Below, in pieces: positions 6,874 through 13,505 of a stretch of 17,156 bases of DNA (the stretch's first letter is position 1; each line of letters begins with the position of its first letter). Location: the NCBI GenBank assembly GCA_013214715.1, contig JABSSB010000142.1, positions 1-17,156 on the forward strand, read 5' to 3'. Origin of the DNA: Paracoccaceae bacterium (GTDB lineage Bacteria > Pseudomonadota > Alphaproteobacteria > Rhodobacterales > Rhodobacteraceae). A model generated the notes under the pieces. The model saw only the letters and a list, made by a program, of their open reading frames with translations. It did not search any database and was not told the origin of the DNA. The translations under genes and the position numbers were made by a program.

Positions 6874-7402
6874 TGCTCTGTCCTCCTCGGCATCCCGAGC
6901 CAGGGAAGGCCGGCGGCATTTACCGCATAGTCGCGCGGCCGCATGTGGCTCCGATCTAGAGTGGCCGATCGTGAAACCACTTCTGCCTGCTCTGATGTTT
7001 GCAGTAGCTTGCTATGATGAGAATGCCACCGTCCTGCGCGACACTGTCGTCTACAGCCCGATCCCCGGTCCGTTCACAGCGCCGGGTCGCGCCACGCCCG
7101 TGATGGCATGCGTCTTTGACCAGCCTCGTCCGACGGGCCGGACTGCTCTGACGGCTGGCGGGCGCTTTTTGGCGGCGACACCTAAAACAAGGTGAGCGTA
7201 ACGATCAGCGACCGAACCGGCCCATTCAACGCAGAGCTTGACCGCCGCATGGTCGAATGGCTGGATCACTGCACGGGTTAACCTCGGAATGGCCTGGCGC
7301 ATCACGGCCCAACCGATGTTCGGATCCATCGGGCACGCATCGCCTTTTGTCTTTGAAAAGAGCCGCCTGATTCGTATCCTTGATCCAAGGAGAGGAGTGA
7401 TC
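6874..7402. other. 529-bp stretch with no convincing gene
   Basis: This lies between the pseudogene and the HCCA-isomerase-like gene. It holds the weak candidate 6971-7195 (+), a 30-codon GTG-started piece at 7192-7284 (+) reading VTISDRTGPFNAELDRRMVE, and an open minus-strand frame at about 7051-7330. None has both a binding site and a recognisable motif. Patches of G/C-rich third positions occur in more than one frame, which would fit degraded genes like the one next door. The last bases carry the Shine-Dalgarno sequence GGAGAGGAG (7389-7397) of the following gene. Confidence 0.5.
6971..7195 (+). CDS. Doubtful small lipoprotein-like ORF
   Basis: A GTG at 6971 opens a 74-codon frame whose product would begin with K-P-L-L-P-A-L-M-F-A-V-A-C. 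That is a short signal-like segment with a possible lipobox (FAVAC), followed by YDENATVLRDTVVYSP. The middle has G/C-rich third positions. Against it are the lack of a clear binding site, an unusually short signal with a single charge, and the location beside a decayed gene. It may be a fragment or chance. No family is recognised. Confidence 0.2.
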   Translation: MKPLLPALMFAVACYDENATVLRDTVVYSPIPGPFTAPGRATPVMACVFDQPRPTGRTALTAGGRFLAATPKTR

Positions 7403-8005
7403 ATGCGCCATATTGATGTCTGGCTGTCCATCGGCAGCACCTATTCCTACCTCACGGTCTCGCGAATGCCGGCCCTTGCGGCGGCGCGGGGCGTGACGCT
7501 GGCCTGGCACTTTTTCGATGTCCGCGCGATCATGATCGAAATGAAGAACATCCCCTTTCGCGACAAGCCATCGAAATCCGCCTATATGTGGCGCGACATG
7601 GCCCGGCGCGCGGCGCGCTTTGGCCTGCATCCGCGCCTGCCCGCACCTTACCCCTTGTCCGACCTGCCCCGCGTGAACCGAGTGGCACTGGTCGCACAGG
7701 ACGAAGGCTGGGGCGAAACCTTTCTCACTGCTGCCTATACCGTCTGGTTCGAGGAAGGCCGCGAAATCGCCGAGCCCGAGGCCCTGCAAACCCTGCTGAG
7801 CGCCATCGGCAAAGACGCCCATACCGTGCTGGTCCGCGCCGATTCGGATGTGATGATCGCCGCGCTGGACCACAACACCGACACAGCCCGAACCAAAGGC
7901 ATCTTTGGCGCGCCATCCCTCTTGGTCGGGGATGAGTTGTTCTGGGGCGATGACCGCGTGGAAGAAGCGCTGGACTGGGCATTGGCCACCTCCGCGCCGG
8001 ATTGA
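7403..8005 (+). CDS. 2-hydroxychromene-2-carboxylate isomerase-like (kappa-GST/DsbA-fold) protein
   Basis: A 200-residue protein of the kappa-class glutathione transferase/HCCA isomerase family. The founding enzyme isomerises 2-hydroxychromene-2-carboxylate in naphthalene breakdown using glutathione, but most family members act on unknown substrates. Evidence is the N-terminal IDVWLSIGSTYSYL, with S12 in the place of the catalytic serine, the pattern KPSKSAYMWRDMARRA (about 55-70), and the C-terminal IFGAPSLLVGDELFWGDDR with cis-proline P171. GGAGAGGAG ends 5 nt before ATG 7403 and fixes the start; the open frame upstream to 7238 is not coding-like. No other aromatic-degradation gene is nearby, so the naphthalene-pathway name should be taken as a family label only. 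It is unrelated in sequence detail to the FrnE-like protein at 628, which has a CPWC motif. Confidence 0.9.
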   Translation: MRHIDVWLSIGSTYSYLTVSRMPALAAARGVTLAWHFFDVRAIMIEMKNIPFRDKPSKSAYMWRDMARRAARFGLHPRLPAPYPLSDLPRVNRVALVAQDEGWGETFLTAAYTVWFEEGREIAEPEALQTLLSAIGKDAHTVLVRADSDVMIAALDHNTDTARTKGIFGAPSLLVGDELFWGDDRVEEALDWALATSAPD

Positions 8006-8051
8006 CGCGGCCCGGCGCCGCGCAGGCGCTGGACCCGCGCCCCTGACCCGC

Positions 8052-8057
8052 TAGTAT
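8052..8057 (+). promoter_or_regulatory. Candidate -10 hexamer for a leaderless transcript
   Basis: TAGTAT (four of six matches to TATAAT) ends 7 nt before ATG 8065, and no Shine-Dalgarno sequence is present. Transcription starting 7-8 nt after the hexamer would begin at or next to the A of the start codon. No convincing -35 hexamer is visible at the usual spacing, so this remains weak. Confidence 0.3.
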
Positions 8058-8064
8058 TAACACT

Positions 8065-8535
8065 ATGCCTTATACTTGGACCGACGATCATTCAGAGCTT
8101 CACCTCTGGCCGCATCAATCCCTCCCGCCCGAGGGGTTCGTGATCTTCATGGGCGCAACCTCGCTGCTGATCACCGTGCCGCTGGTGCCGCTTTTTGGCA
8201 CGGTGCTGCTATGGGGTTTGCTGCCTTTTCTGGCGCTGGCAGTGGCGGGGCTTTGGTTTGCGCTCAACCGCTCGCGCCACAAGGCGCAGGTGATCGAAGT
8301 GCTGACACTGGACGACATCGATGCGCATCTGATCCGCCGCAATCCCGACGGGCGCGAACAGGAATGGCAGTGCAACCGTCATTGGGCGCGGGCGGAACTG
8401 CATGAAAAGGACGGCCCGGTCCCCGCCTATGTCACCCTGATCGGTGCCGGGCGCGAGGTCGAGATCGGCGCCTTCCTCTCCGAAGACGAACGTCGGGCGC
8501 TTTACGATGATCTGATGGCCTGGCTACGGCCCTAG
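8065..8535 (+). CDS. DUF2244 integral membrane protein
   Basis: A 156-residue protein of the DUF2244 family, whose function is not established; members are common in alphaproteobacteria and often lie near respiratory-chain genes. The N-terminal segment HLWPHQSLPPEGFVIFMG is family-typical, followed by two membrane spans (about 25-43 and 46-67) and a soluble C-terminal domain with EWQCNRHWARAELHE and VEIGAFLSEDERRALYDDL. The start lacks a ribosome binding site; see the -10-like hexamer just upstream. It follows the HCCA-isomerase-like gene by 59 nt. A role in oxidase assembly or the membrane would be guesswork, although ctaD is 1.6 kb away. Confidence 0.88.
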   Translation: MPYTWTDDHSELHLWPHQSLPPEGFVIFMGATSLLITVPLVPLFGTVLLWGLLPFLALAVAGLWFALNRSRHKAQVIEVLTLDDIDAHLIRRNPDGREQEWQCNRHWARAELHEKDGPVPAYVTLIGAGREVEIGAFLSEDERRALYDDLMAWLRP

Positions 8536-8583
8536 GCCGATCTATTGGCCTGACCCCGGACGGAAACGCCACCCACGGAATCG

Positions 8584-9027
8584 CTGACCAAACCGGATCG
8601 CATCTTCTTTGGCTTCAGCGCCTGCCACATCCTGCGCGGTGTCTATCGACGCATCACGCCCATGCCGGGGTTTTACGCCGAACGCCTCCTGCCCGCGCCG
8701 GGCTTTCCGGGCACGCATATCTATACCACTGACGGGCAGATTTGTTTCGATTTCCACGGCTACACGCGGCGCAACCGGCTTGTGCCGCGCTATTGGGCCA
8801 GTTGGCAGACCCGTTGTCCCGGCTGGGACGCGCAGACCCTGCGCATCGATTTTGATTTGCTGAACACCGCCGCGCTTAACGCCCACAAACATCTAGGGCC
8901 GGATCAATATGCGGGTGATGTGATCGCCCGCGCCGCACGGTTTGTTGATCGGATCGACCACGCCCACGCCTTTGCACGGGCGCAGGCCCTTGCGGATCAG
9001 CAGTCAGAGGCCGCCGCGCAAAGTTGA
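8584..9027 (+). CDS. Uncharacterised 147-residue protein with a probable CTG start
   Basis: The open frame with strong G/C third positions runs from 8554, after TGA 8551, to TGA 9025. The first ATG (8662) falls inside clearly coding-like sequence: residues before it read TKPDRIFFGFSACHILRGVY with almost every third base G or C. No ATG, GTG or TTG is present in frame between 8554 and 8662. CTG 8584 is the only near-start codon and is followed by ACC AAA, a very ordinary second and third codon. The body (MPGFYAERLLPAPGFPGTH, TTDGQICFDFHGYTRRNRL, YWASWQTRCPGW) shows no membrane span or signal peptide. The family is not recognised. The last 31 bp overlap the convergent yqeY. It could be a live gene with a rare start or one whose ATG mutated. 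Confidence 0.72.
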   Translation: MTKPDRIFFGFSACHILRGVYRRITPMPGFYAERLLPAPGFPGTHIYTTDGQICFDFHGYTRRNRLVPRYWASWQTRCPGWDAQTLRIDFDLLNTAALNAHKHLGPDQYAGDVIARAARFVDRIDHAHAFARAQALADQQSEAAAQS

Positions 9028-9473
9028 TCCTTGACCATCGGGCCGACCTTGCCGAAATCCATCTGCCCGTTATAGCGCGACTTCAGCGCGCCCATCACCT
9101 TGCCCATGTCACGAATCGACGTGGCCCCGATATCAGTCAGAGTCGCGGCAATCGCTTTGCGGACTTCATCCTCATCCATCTGACGCGGCAAGAATTCAGT
9201 GATGATCTCGATCTCGGCCTGCTCGCGCTCTGCCAGATCCAGCCGTCCGCCCTCTTCGTAGGCGCGGGCGCTTTCCTGACGCTGTTTGACCATCTTGCTG
9301 AGAATAGACAAGATTTCGGTGTCATCCGCCACAGTTTCATCACCTTCGCCGCGCAAGGCGATGTCGCGATCCTTGATCGCTGCATTGATCAACCGAAGAG
9401 TCGACAACCGGTCAGCCGCCTTCTCTTTCATCGCCGATTTCAAAGCCTCGGCGACCTTTTCTCGCATACCCAT
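8997..9473 (-). CDS. yqeY: GatB/YqeY-family protein
   Basis: A 158-residue protein matching the YqeY family, which resembles the tRNA-binding tail domain of the GatB subunit of the amidotransferase; its cellular role is not settled. The whole length fits: REKVAEALKSAMKEKAADRL, STLRLINAAIKDRDIA, the helical SKMVKQRQESARAYEEGGR, EIEIITEFLPRQMDEDEV, and the C-terminal tail-like DMGKVMGALKSRYNGQMDFGKV. Two ATG codons lie 6 nt apart (9473 and 9467). Neither has a strong binding site, and the second gives the family-typical M-R-E-K start. It is divergent from carA and overlaps the convergent gene 8584-9027 by 31 bp. A short inverted repeat GTATG-TGAG-CATAC (9508-9521) lies in the shared upstream region. 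Confidence 0.93.
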   Translation of the reverse strand: MGMREKVAEALKSAMKEKAADRLSTLRLINAAIKDRDIALRGEGDETVADDTEILSILSKMVKQRQESARAYEEGGRLDLAEREQAEIEIITEFLPRQMDEDEVRKAIAATLTDIGATSIRDMGKVMGALKSRYNGQMDFGKVGPMVKDQLCAAASDC

Positions 9474-9640
9474 AGGTGGTGTCTTGTCCGTTCTTGTGCG
9501 GTTCCAAGTATGTGAGCATACAGAAAGCCACGCCCCGCCACAACCGAACAGGCTGTCATGCTACGTCCCGTCACCGATGCCCCTTGACCCCTGTGCCTGC
9601 CCCTTCTAAGGAACACCCGTTTGCCAGATCGGAGCTCGCC

Positions 9641-10798
9641 ATGTCCCTCGTCGCCCCCCAGACCCCGACCGCCTGTCTTGCATTGGCAGATGGCGCCGTA
9701 TTCTACGGGATGGGCTTTGGCGCAACCGGGCAAACAGTGGCCGAGCTTTGTTTTAACACCGCTATGACCGGCTATCAGGAAATCATGACCGACCCGTCTT
9801 ATGCCGGGCAGGTGGTGACGTTTACCTTCCCGCATATCGGCAATACCGGGGTGACACCGGAAGATGACGAAACCGGCGATCCCGTGGCCGCGGGCATGGT
9901 TGTAAAATGGGACCCCACGACGCCATCGAACTGGCGCGCGGTCGAGCCGTTGAAAATATGGCTGGCGTCGCGCGGGCGCATCGCCATTGGCGGCGTGGAC
10001 ACCCGCGCCCTGACCCGTGCGATCCGCCAGCAAGGCGCACCGCATGTGGCGCTGGCCCACGACCCAGACGGCCAGTTTGACGTGGCCGCCCTGGTCGCGG
10101 CCGCGCGCGGTTTTGCCGGGCTCGAAGGCATGGATCTGGCCAAGGACGTCACCTGCGCGCAATCCTATCGCTGGGATGAAATGCGCTGGGCCTGGCCTGA
10201 AGGCTACACCCGGCAAGACAATCCCCAGCACAAGGTCGTGGCGATTGATTACGGCGCCAAACGCAACATCCTGCGCTGCCTGGCTTCGGCTGGCTGTGAC
10301 GTGACCGTGCTGCCCGCCACCGCCACCGCCGAAGAGGTTCTCGCGCACAAACCCGATGGCGTGTTCCTGTCGAACGGCCCCGGCGATCCGGCGGCCACCG
10401 GCGCATATGCGGTGCCGATGATCCAGGCAGTGCTGGACAAGGACCTGCCGGTCTTTGGCATTTGTCTGGGCCACCAGATGCTGGCGCTTGCGCTGGGGGG
10501 CAAGACGGTCAAGATGAACCACGGCCATCACGGCGCAAACCACCCGGTCAAGGATTTCGAGACTGGAAAGGTCGAAATCACGTCGATGAATCACGGGTTT
10601 GCCGTGGATGCCCAATCGCTGCCCGATGGCGTGGTGGAAACCCATCGCTCGCTCTTTGACGGGTCGAATTGCGGCATCAAGCTCGAAGGGCGCCCGGTCT
10701 TTTCGGTGCAGCACCACCCCGAAGCCAGCCCTGGCCCGCAAGACAGCTTTTATCTGTTCGAACGCTTCGCCGCCGCGATGCAGGCGCGCAAAACCTAA
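9641..10798 (+). CDS. carA: Carbamoyl-phosphate synthase small subunit
   Basis: The glutaminase subunit of carbamoyl-phosphate synthase. It releases ammonia from glutamine and channels it to CarB for carbamoyl phosphate, the precursor of arginine and pyrimidines. The 385 residues are the normal length. The N-terminal domain carries FNTAMTGYQEIMTDPSYAGQ (38-57), FTFPHIGNTG and GVDTRALTR. The class I glutamine amidotransferase domain begins near 199 with VVAIDYGAKRNILR, then FLSNGPGDP, the nucleophile elbow GICLGHQ (C275), NHGHHGANHPV and the catalytic pair in VQHHPEASPGP (H359, E361). GGAGC lies 9 nt before ATG 9641. carB is not adjacent, as is usual in this group. The promoter region is shared with the divergent yqeY. 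Confidence 0.98.
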   Translation: MSLVAPQTPTACLALADGAVFYGMGFGATGQTVAELCFNTAMTGYQEIMTDPSYAGQVVTFTFPHIGNTGVTPEDDETGDPVAAGMVVKWDPTTPSNWRAVEPLKIWLASRGRIAIGGVDTRALTRAIRQQGAPHVALAHDPDGQFDVAALVAAARGFAGLEGMDLAKDVTCAQSYRWDEMRWAWPEGYTRQDNPQHKVVAIDYGAKRNILRCLASAGCDVTVLPATATAEEVLAHKPDGVFLSNGPGDPAATGAYAVPMIQAVLDKDLPVFGICLGHQMLALALGGKTVKMNHGHHGANHPVKDFETGKVEITSMNHGFAVDAQSLPDGVVETHRSLFDGSNCGIKLEGRPVFSVQHHPEASPGPQDSFYLFERFAAAMQARKT

Positions 10799-10824
10799 GC
10801 TACGCCACTGCGCCGCGCGCCAAC

Positions 10825-10840
10825 TTAACAGGTTATTAAC
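10825..10840. promoter_or_regulatory. Full CtrA-type binding site upstream of the glycosyltransferase
   Basis: TTAACAGGTTATTAAC is an exact TTAA-N7-TTAAC match, the consensus for the response regulator CtrA in alphaproteobacteria. It lies in the 89-bp gap after carA, 47 bp before the glycosyltransferase start, in an otherwise very GC-rich window where such an A/T-rich motif is unlikely by chance. The right half is placed where a -35 element would be for a start near 10870. Function is inferred from the motif and position only. Confidence 0.62.
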
Positions 10841-10887
10841 CTTCTTGCTGTCCTCTGGGCCGGACAGTGAAGGACGCATGATCCAAA

Positions 10888-12750
10888 ATGGCCGCGGGCG
10901 ATACAGGGATGCGCCAGGCGCAGGCTATCCGGCCCGTGGAGGCGTCGGATCAGGATCAGTTTGTCCGCGCCCCACCGCTTGCCCCGGACCTGCGCGCACC
11001 CAGCCTTGATCGCCCCAACCTGCCCCGCAGCACGACGCACCCGCCCGATGCCGTCCATGAGGCGTTGGAGCGGCTGGCGCGTATCGAACGCGACGGGCTT
11101 CTGGGCCAACCGATCGACCGGCGACTGCTGCGTATAGGCAGCTGGCGTGACTGGCTCAGACGAGAGGCTTTGCCGCTTTCGCTTCAGGACGGGCGGCTGA
11201 TCCTCGCCACCTCGCGCCCCGACCGCATCGACGCGCTGCGCGCTGAGCTGGCCGAAGACTGGCCCCTGATCGAGGCCGTGTTTGTCCCGCCCGAGGCGCT
11301 GCGCAAGGCGCTGTCGGATGCTTTTGCGACTGAAATGGCCGGCCATGCCGCCACGCGGGTCGATGGCCGCTATTCCTGCCGGCGGTGGAGCACCCGACGC
11401 CGCTTGGGCTGTGTAGTGCCGCCGCTGATCCTTTTGATCTGGACCCTGATCGCACCAGGGCCGGGCATGGCGGTGCTGTCGCTGCTGGCCATGCTTAGCC
11501 TGATCGCCTTTGCCAGCCTGCGCCTGATCAGCCTGCTGGCACAGGCCGGCGATGACGCCTTTGCCGGGGTAGAGGCGGAAAGCCTGCCGCCCCCGATCCT
11601 GCCCCAGCGTTTGCCGCGCATCTCGGTCCTTGTGCCGCTTTACAAGGAAACCGAAATCGCCGCCCGTCTGATCGCGCGCCTGTCGCGCCTGACCTATCCC
11701 AAGCACCTGCTCGAGGTCGTCTTGGTGCTGGAAGAAGAAGACCACCGCACCCGCGGGGCGCTGTTATCGGCTGAATTGCCCGGCTGGATGCGCATTGCCG
11801 TGGTGCCCGGCCACGGCGCACTGCGCACCAAGCCACGCGCGATGAACTACGCGCTGGATTTCTGCCGAGGCGACATCATCGGCATATGGGACGCCGAAGA
11901 TGCTCCTGCCCCCGACCAATTGGAACGGGTGGTGGCCGGGTTTGTAGGGGCCGACCCGGATGTGGTCTGTCTGCAGGGCATTCTGGATTACTACAACGCG
12001 CAGGATACCTGGCTGTCGCGTTGCTTTGCCATCGAATATGCCAGCTGGTTCCGCATCATCCTGCCCGGCATGGCGCGGCTGGGGCTGGTGCTGCCGCTGG
12101 GCGGCACGACGCTGTTTATCAAACGACACGCGCTGGATGAAATGGGCGGGTGGGATGCCCATAACGTCACCGAAGACGCCGATCTGGGCGTCCGACTGGC
12201 GCGGTTCGGCTATCGCACCGATATGGTCTGGACCGTGACCGGGGAAGAGGCAACCTCAAGCCCGATCGCCTGGATCAAGCAGCGCTCGCGCTGGCTCAAA
12301 GGGTTCATGATCACCTATCTGGTGCATATGCGGCGTCCCTTGGCGCTTTGGCGGGATCTCGGCCCACGCAAATTCATCGGCATACAGGCGTTTTTCATCG
12401 GCACCTGCGGGCAGTTCCTTCTGGCCCCGGTGATCTGGACGTTCTGGTTGTTTCTCTTCGGAGGCACACATCCCGCCGACAGCGTGCTGTCTTCCAAGAT
12501 GCTGACCCTCACCGCTGCGCTGTGTCTGGCGGCTGAGCTGATCAACATGACTATCGGCTGGATCGCAATGGCTCGGCCCGGAATGCGCAACCTGCGCATC
12601 GCGCTGCCCACGATGGGCGTCTATTATCTGATCGGAGCGTTCGCGGCCTATAAAGCGCTTTATGAGCTGGCGCGCATCCCGTTCTACTGGGACAAAACCA
12701 CCCACGGGCAGGACAAGCGCACCCGCAAAAAACTCTGGCGCCGCGCCTGA
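10888..12750 (+). CDS. Membrane glycosyltransferase (GT2) with an N-terminal GspE_N-like domain
   Basis: A 620-residue processive-type family 2 glycosyltransferase. Residues 55-150 resemble the N-terminal domain of type II secretion ATPases (GspE_N): LERLARIERDGLLGQPIDRR, EALPLSLQDGRLILATSRP, then DALRAELAEDWPLIEAVFVP and a terminal helix. Two spans follow (about 173-192 and 195-215). The catalytic domain, 244-470, has ISVLVPLYKE, the nucleotide-sugar DAED (335-338), TEDAD (428-432) and QRSRW (465-469), so the D,D,D,QxxRW set is complete. Three or so C-terminal spans lie at about 499-590. NfrB, which makes a surface polysaccharide under c-di-GMP control, joins the same two modules, but with the GspE_N/MshEN part at the C-terminus. 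The product is probably an exported polysaccharide; the sugar is unknown. The start is uncertain: GAAGGA is 13 nt from ATG 10888, and ATG 10909 is an alternative. It may be CtrA-controlled. Confidence 0.88.
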   Translation: MAAGDTGMRQAQAIRPVEASDQDQFVRAPPLAPDLRAPSLDRPNLPRSTTHPPDAVHEALERLARIERDGLLGQPIDRRLLRIGSWRDWLRREALPLSLQDGRLILATSRPDRIDALRAELAEDWPLIEAVFVPPEALRKALSDAFATEMAGHAATRVDGRYSCRRWSTRRRLGCVVPPLILLIWTLIAPGPGMAVLSLLAMLSLIAFASLRLISLLAQAGDDAFAGVEAESLPPPILPQRLPRISVLVPLYKETEIAARLIARLSRLTYPKHLLEVVLVLEEEDHRTRGALLSAELPGWMRIAVVPGHGALRTKPRAMNYALDFCRGDIIGIWDAEDAPAPDQLERVVAGFVGADPDVVCLQGILDYYNAQDTWLSRCFAIEYASWFRIILPGMARLGLVLPLGGTTLFIKRHALDEMGGWDAHNVTEDADLGVRLARFGYRTDMVWTVTGEEATSSPIAWIKQRSRWLKGFMITYLVHMRRPLALWRDLGPRKFIGIQAFFIGTCGQFLLAPVIWTFWLFLFGGTHPADSVLSSKMLTLTAALCLAAELINMTIGWIAMARPGMRNLRIALPTMGVYYLIGAFAAYKALYELARIPFYWDKTTHGQDKRTRKKLWRRA

Positions 12751-13404
12751 TCAGGCCTGCGCTTCACGCAAATCGGCATCCTGTTTCAGCCGGGTCATGA
12801 ACGCGATCGAGATATGATCCCGCAGCGCGGTTTCCGCCGCGTCTTCGTCCCGCGCTTCGATCGCGCGGACAATTGCATCATGTTCTTCCTGCGCCACACG
12901 CCCGCGCCCCACCGCCGCCAGCGACGACGTCGCCATCAAGGCCATCGTGCGATGCACCAGGTCCAATTGCTGCACGAGATAGCGGTTATGGGAGGCCAGA
13001 TGGATCTGCTGATGAAACCGCCTATTCGCCCGCGCCAGCGCTGAGGTGTCATTGACGAGCTGGTCATCGGCGGTGACCATGTCCCGCAGAATGCGGATCT
13101 CTTCAATCGTCGCATGTTTGGCCGCCAGCCGCGCGGCCAGCCCCTCCAACTCGCGCCGGACCACGTAAAGCTCGGCCATCTGGTTGTGATCGAGAGAGGC
13201 CACAATCAACGACCGCCCGTCCCGTTCCAGCAGCGATTGCGTTTCAAGCCGTTGCAACGCCTCGCGGATGGGTGTGCGCGACACGCCGAACCGGTCAGCC
13301 AGATCGCTTTCCACCAGCCGATCACCGGGCCGGAACACGCCCACATCAATGGCTTCGAGGATCAGGTTATAGGCATCGGCCGGAACTGGTTTTGTGGGCG
13401 GCAT
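12751..13404 (-). CDS. GntR-family transcriptional regulator, FadR/FCD subfamily
   Basis: A 217-residue DNA-binding repressor or activator that senses a metabolite, often an organic acid or amino-acid derivative. The N-terminal winged helix shows FRPGDRLVESDLADRFGVSRTP-type sequence (24-45) continuing IREALQRLETQSLLE (46-60). The C-terminal all-helical FCD domain has RRFHQQIHLASHNRYL (128-143), EEHDAIVRAIEARDEDAAE (173-191) and RDHI. H131, H175 and H197 can form the usual metal site; N127 stands where an aspartate is common. I chose ATG 13404 because the family starts there; the frame opens at 13503, but the extra 33 residues are not conserved-looking and would run to the start of the next gene. 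It is divergent from the HAD gene at 13506, with a candidate operator between. Its TGA directly abuts the TGA of the convergent glycosyltransferase. Confidence 0.92.
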   Translation of the reverse strand: MPPTKPVPADAYNLILEAIDVGVFRPGDRLVESDLADRFGVSRTPIREALQRLETQSLLERDGRSLIVASLDHNQMAELYVVRRELEGLAARLAAKHATIEEIRILRDMVTADDQLVNDTSALARANRRFHQQIHLASHNRYLVQQLDLVHRTMALMATSSLAAVGRGRVAQEEHDAIVRAIEARDEDAAETALRDHISIAFMTRLKQDADLREAQA

Positions 13405-13415
13405 GGGGCGTCTTT

Positions 13416-13439
13416 CTACGTGTCGTCTCAAAGTCGTAG
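13416..13439. promoter_or_regulatory. Candidate operator of the divergent GntR regulator
   Basis: CTACG (13416-13420) and CGTAG (13435-13439) form a 24-bp inverted repeat with a 14-bp spacer in the 101-bp divergent gap between the GntR gene and the HAD gene. GntR/FCD regulators commonly bind short palindromes beside their own gene, but this repeat has only 5-bp arms and does not show the classic TNGTNNNACNA core. Weak. Confidence 0.22.
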
Positions 13440-13505
13440 CCGTCTCCCCCCCTCTGAGGCAAGCCCGATGGTTGAAATCCCCGCCCGCTGTGATAGCTGG
13501 CAATC

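Noticed and set aside
7277..7284. GGTTAACC palindrome as a second CtrA site
   Set aside because: Only one TTAA half is present, with no partner at 7-nt spacing.
8535..8551. AGGCC-N8-GGCCT style hairpin after DUF2244 as a terminator
   Set aside because: Short stem and no T run.
9508..9521. GTATG-TGAG-CATAC inverted repeat between yqeY and carA as an operator
   Set aside because: Arms are only 5 bp and match no known operator; mentioned with yqeY but not called.
9440..10879. 479-codon open frame antisense to carA
   Set aside because: carA is certain on the other strand; the antisense product has no domain and is a codon-bias shadow.
10878..11009. Short ORF starting at ATG 10878, just after GAAGGA
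   Set aside because: Spacing to the binding site is only 3 nt, and the product is a proline/glycine/arginine-rich out-of-frame read of the glycosyltransferase; it does make the glycosyltransferase start less certain.
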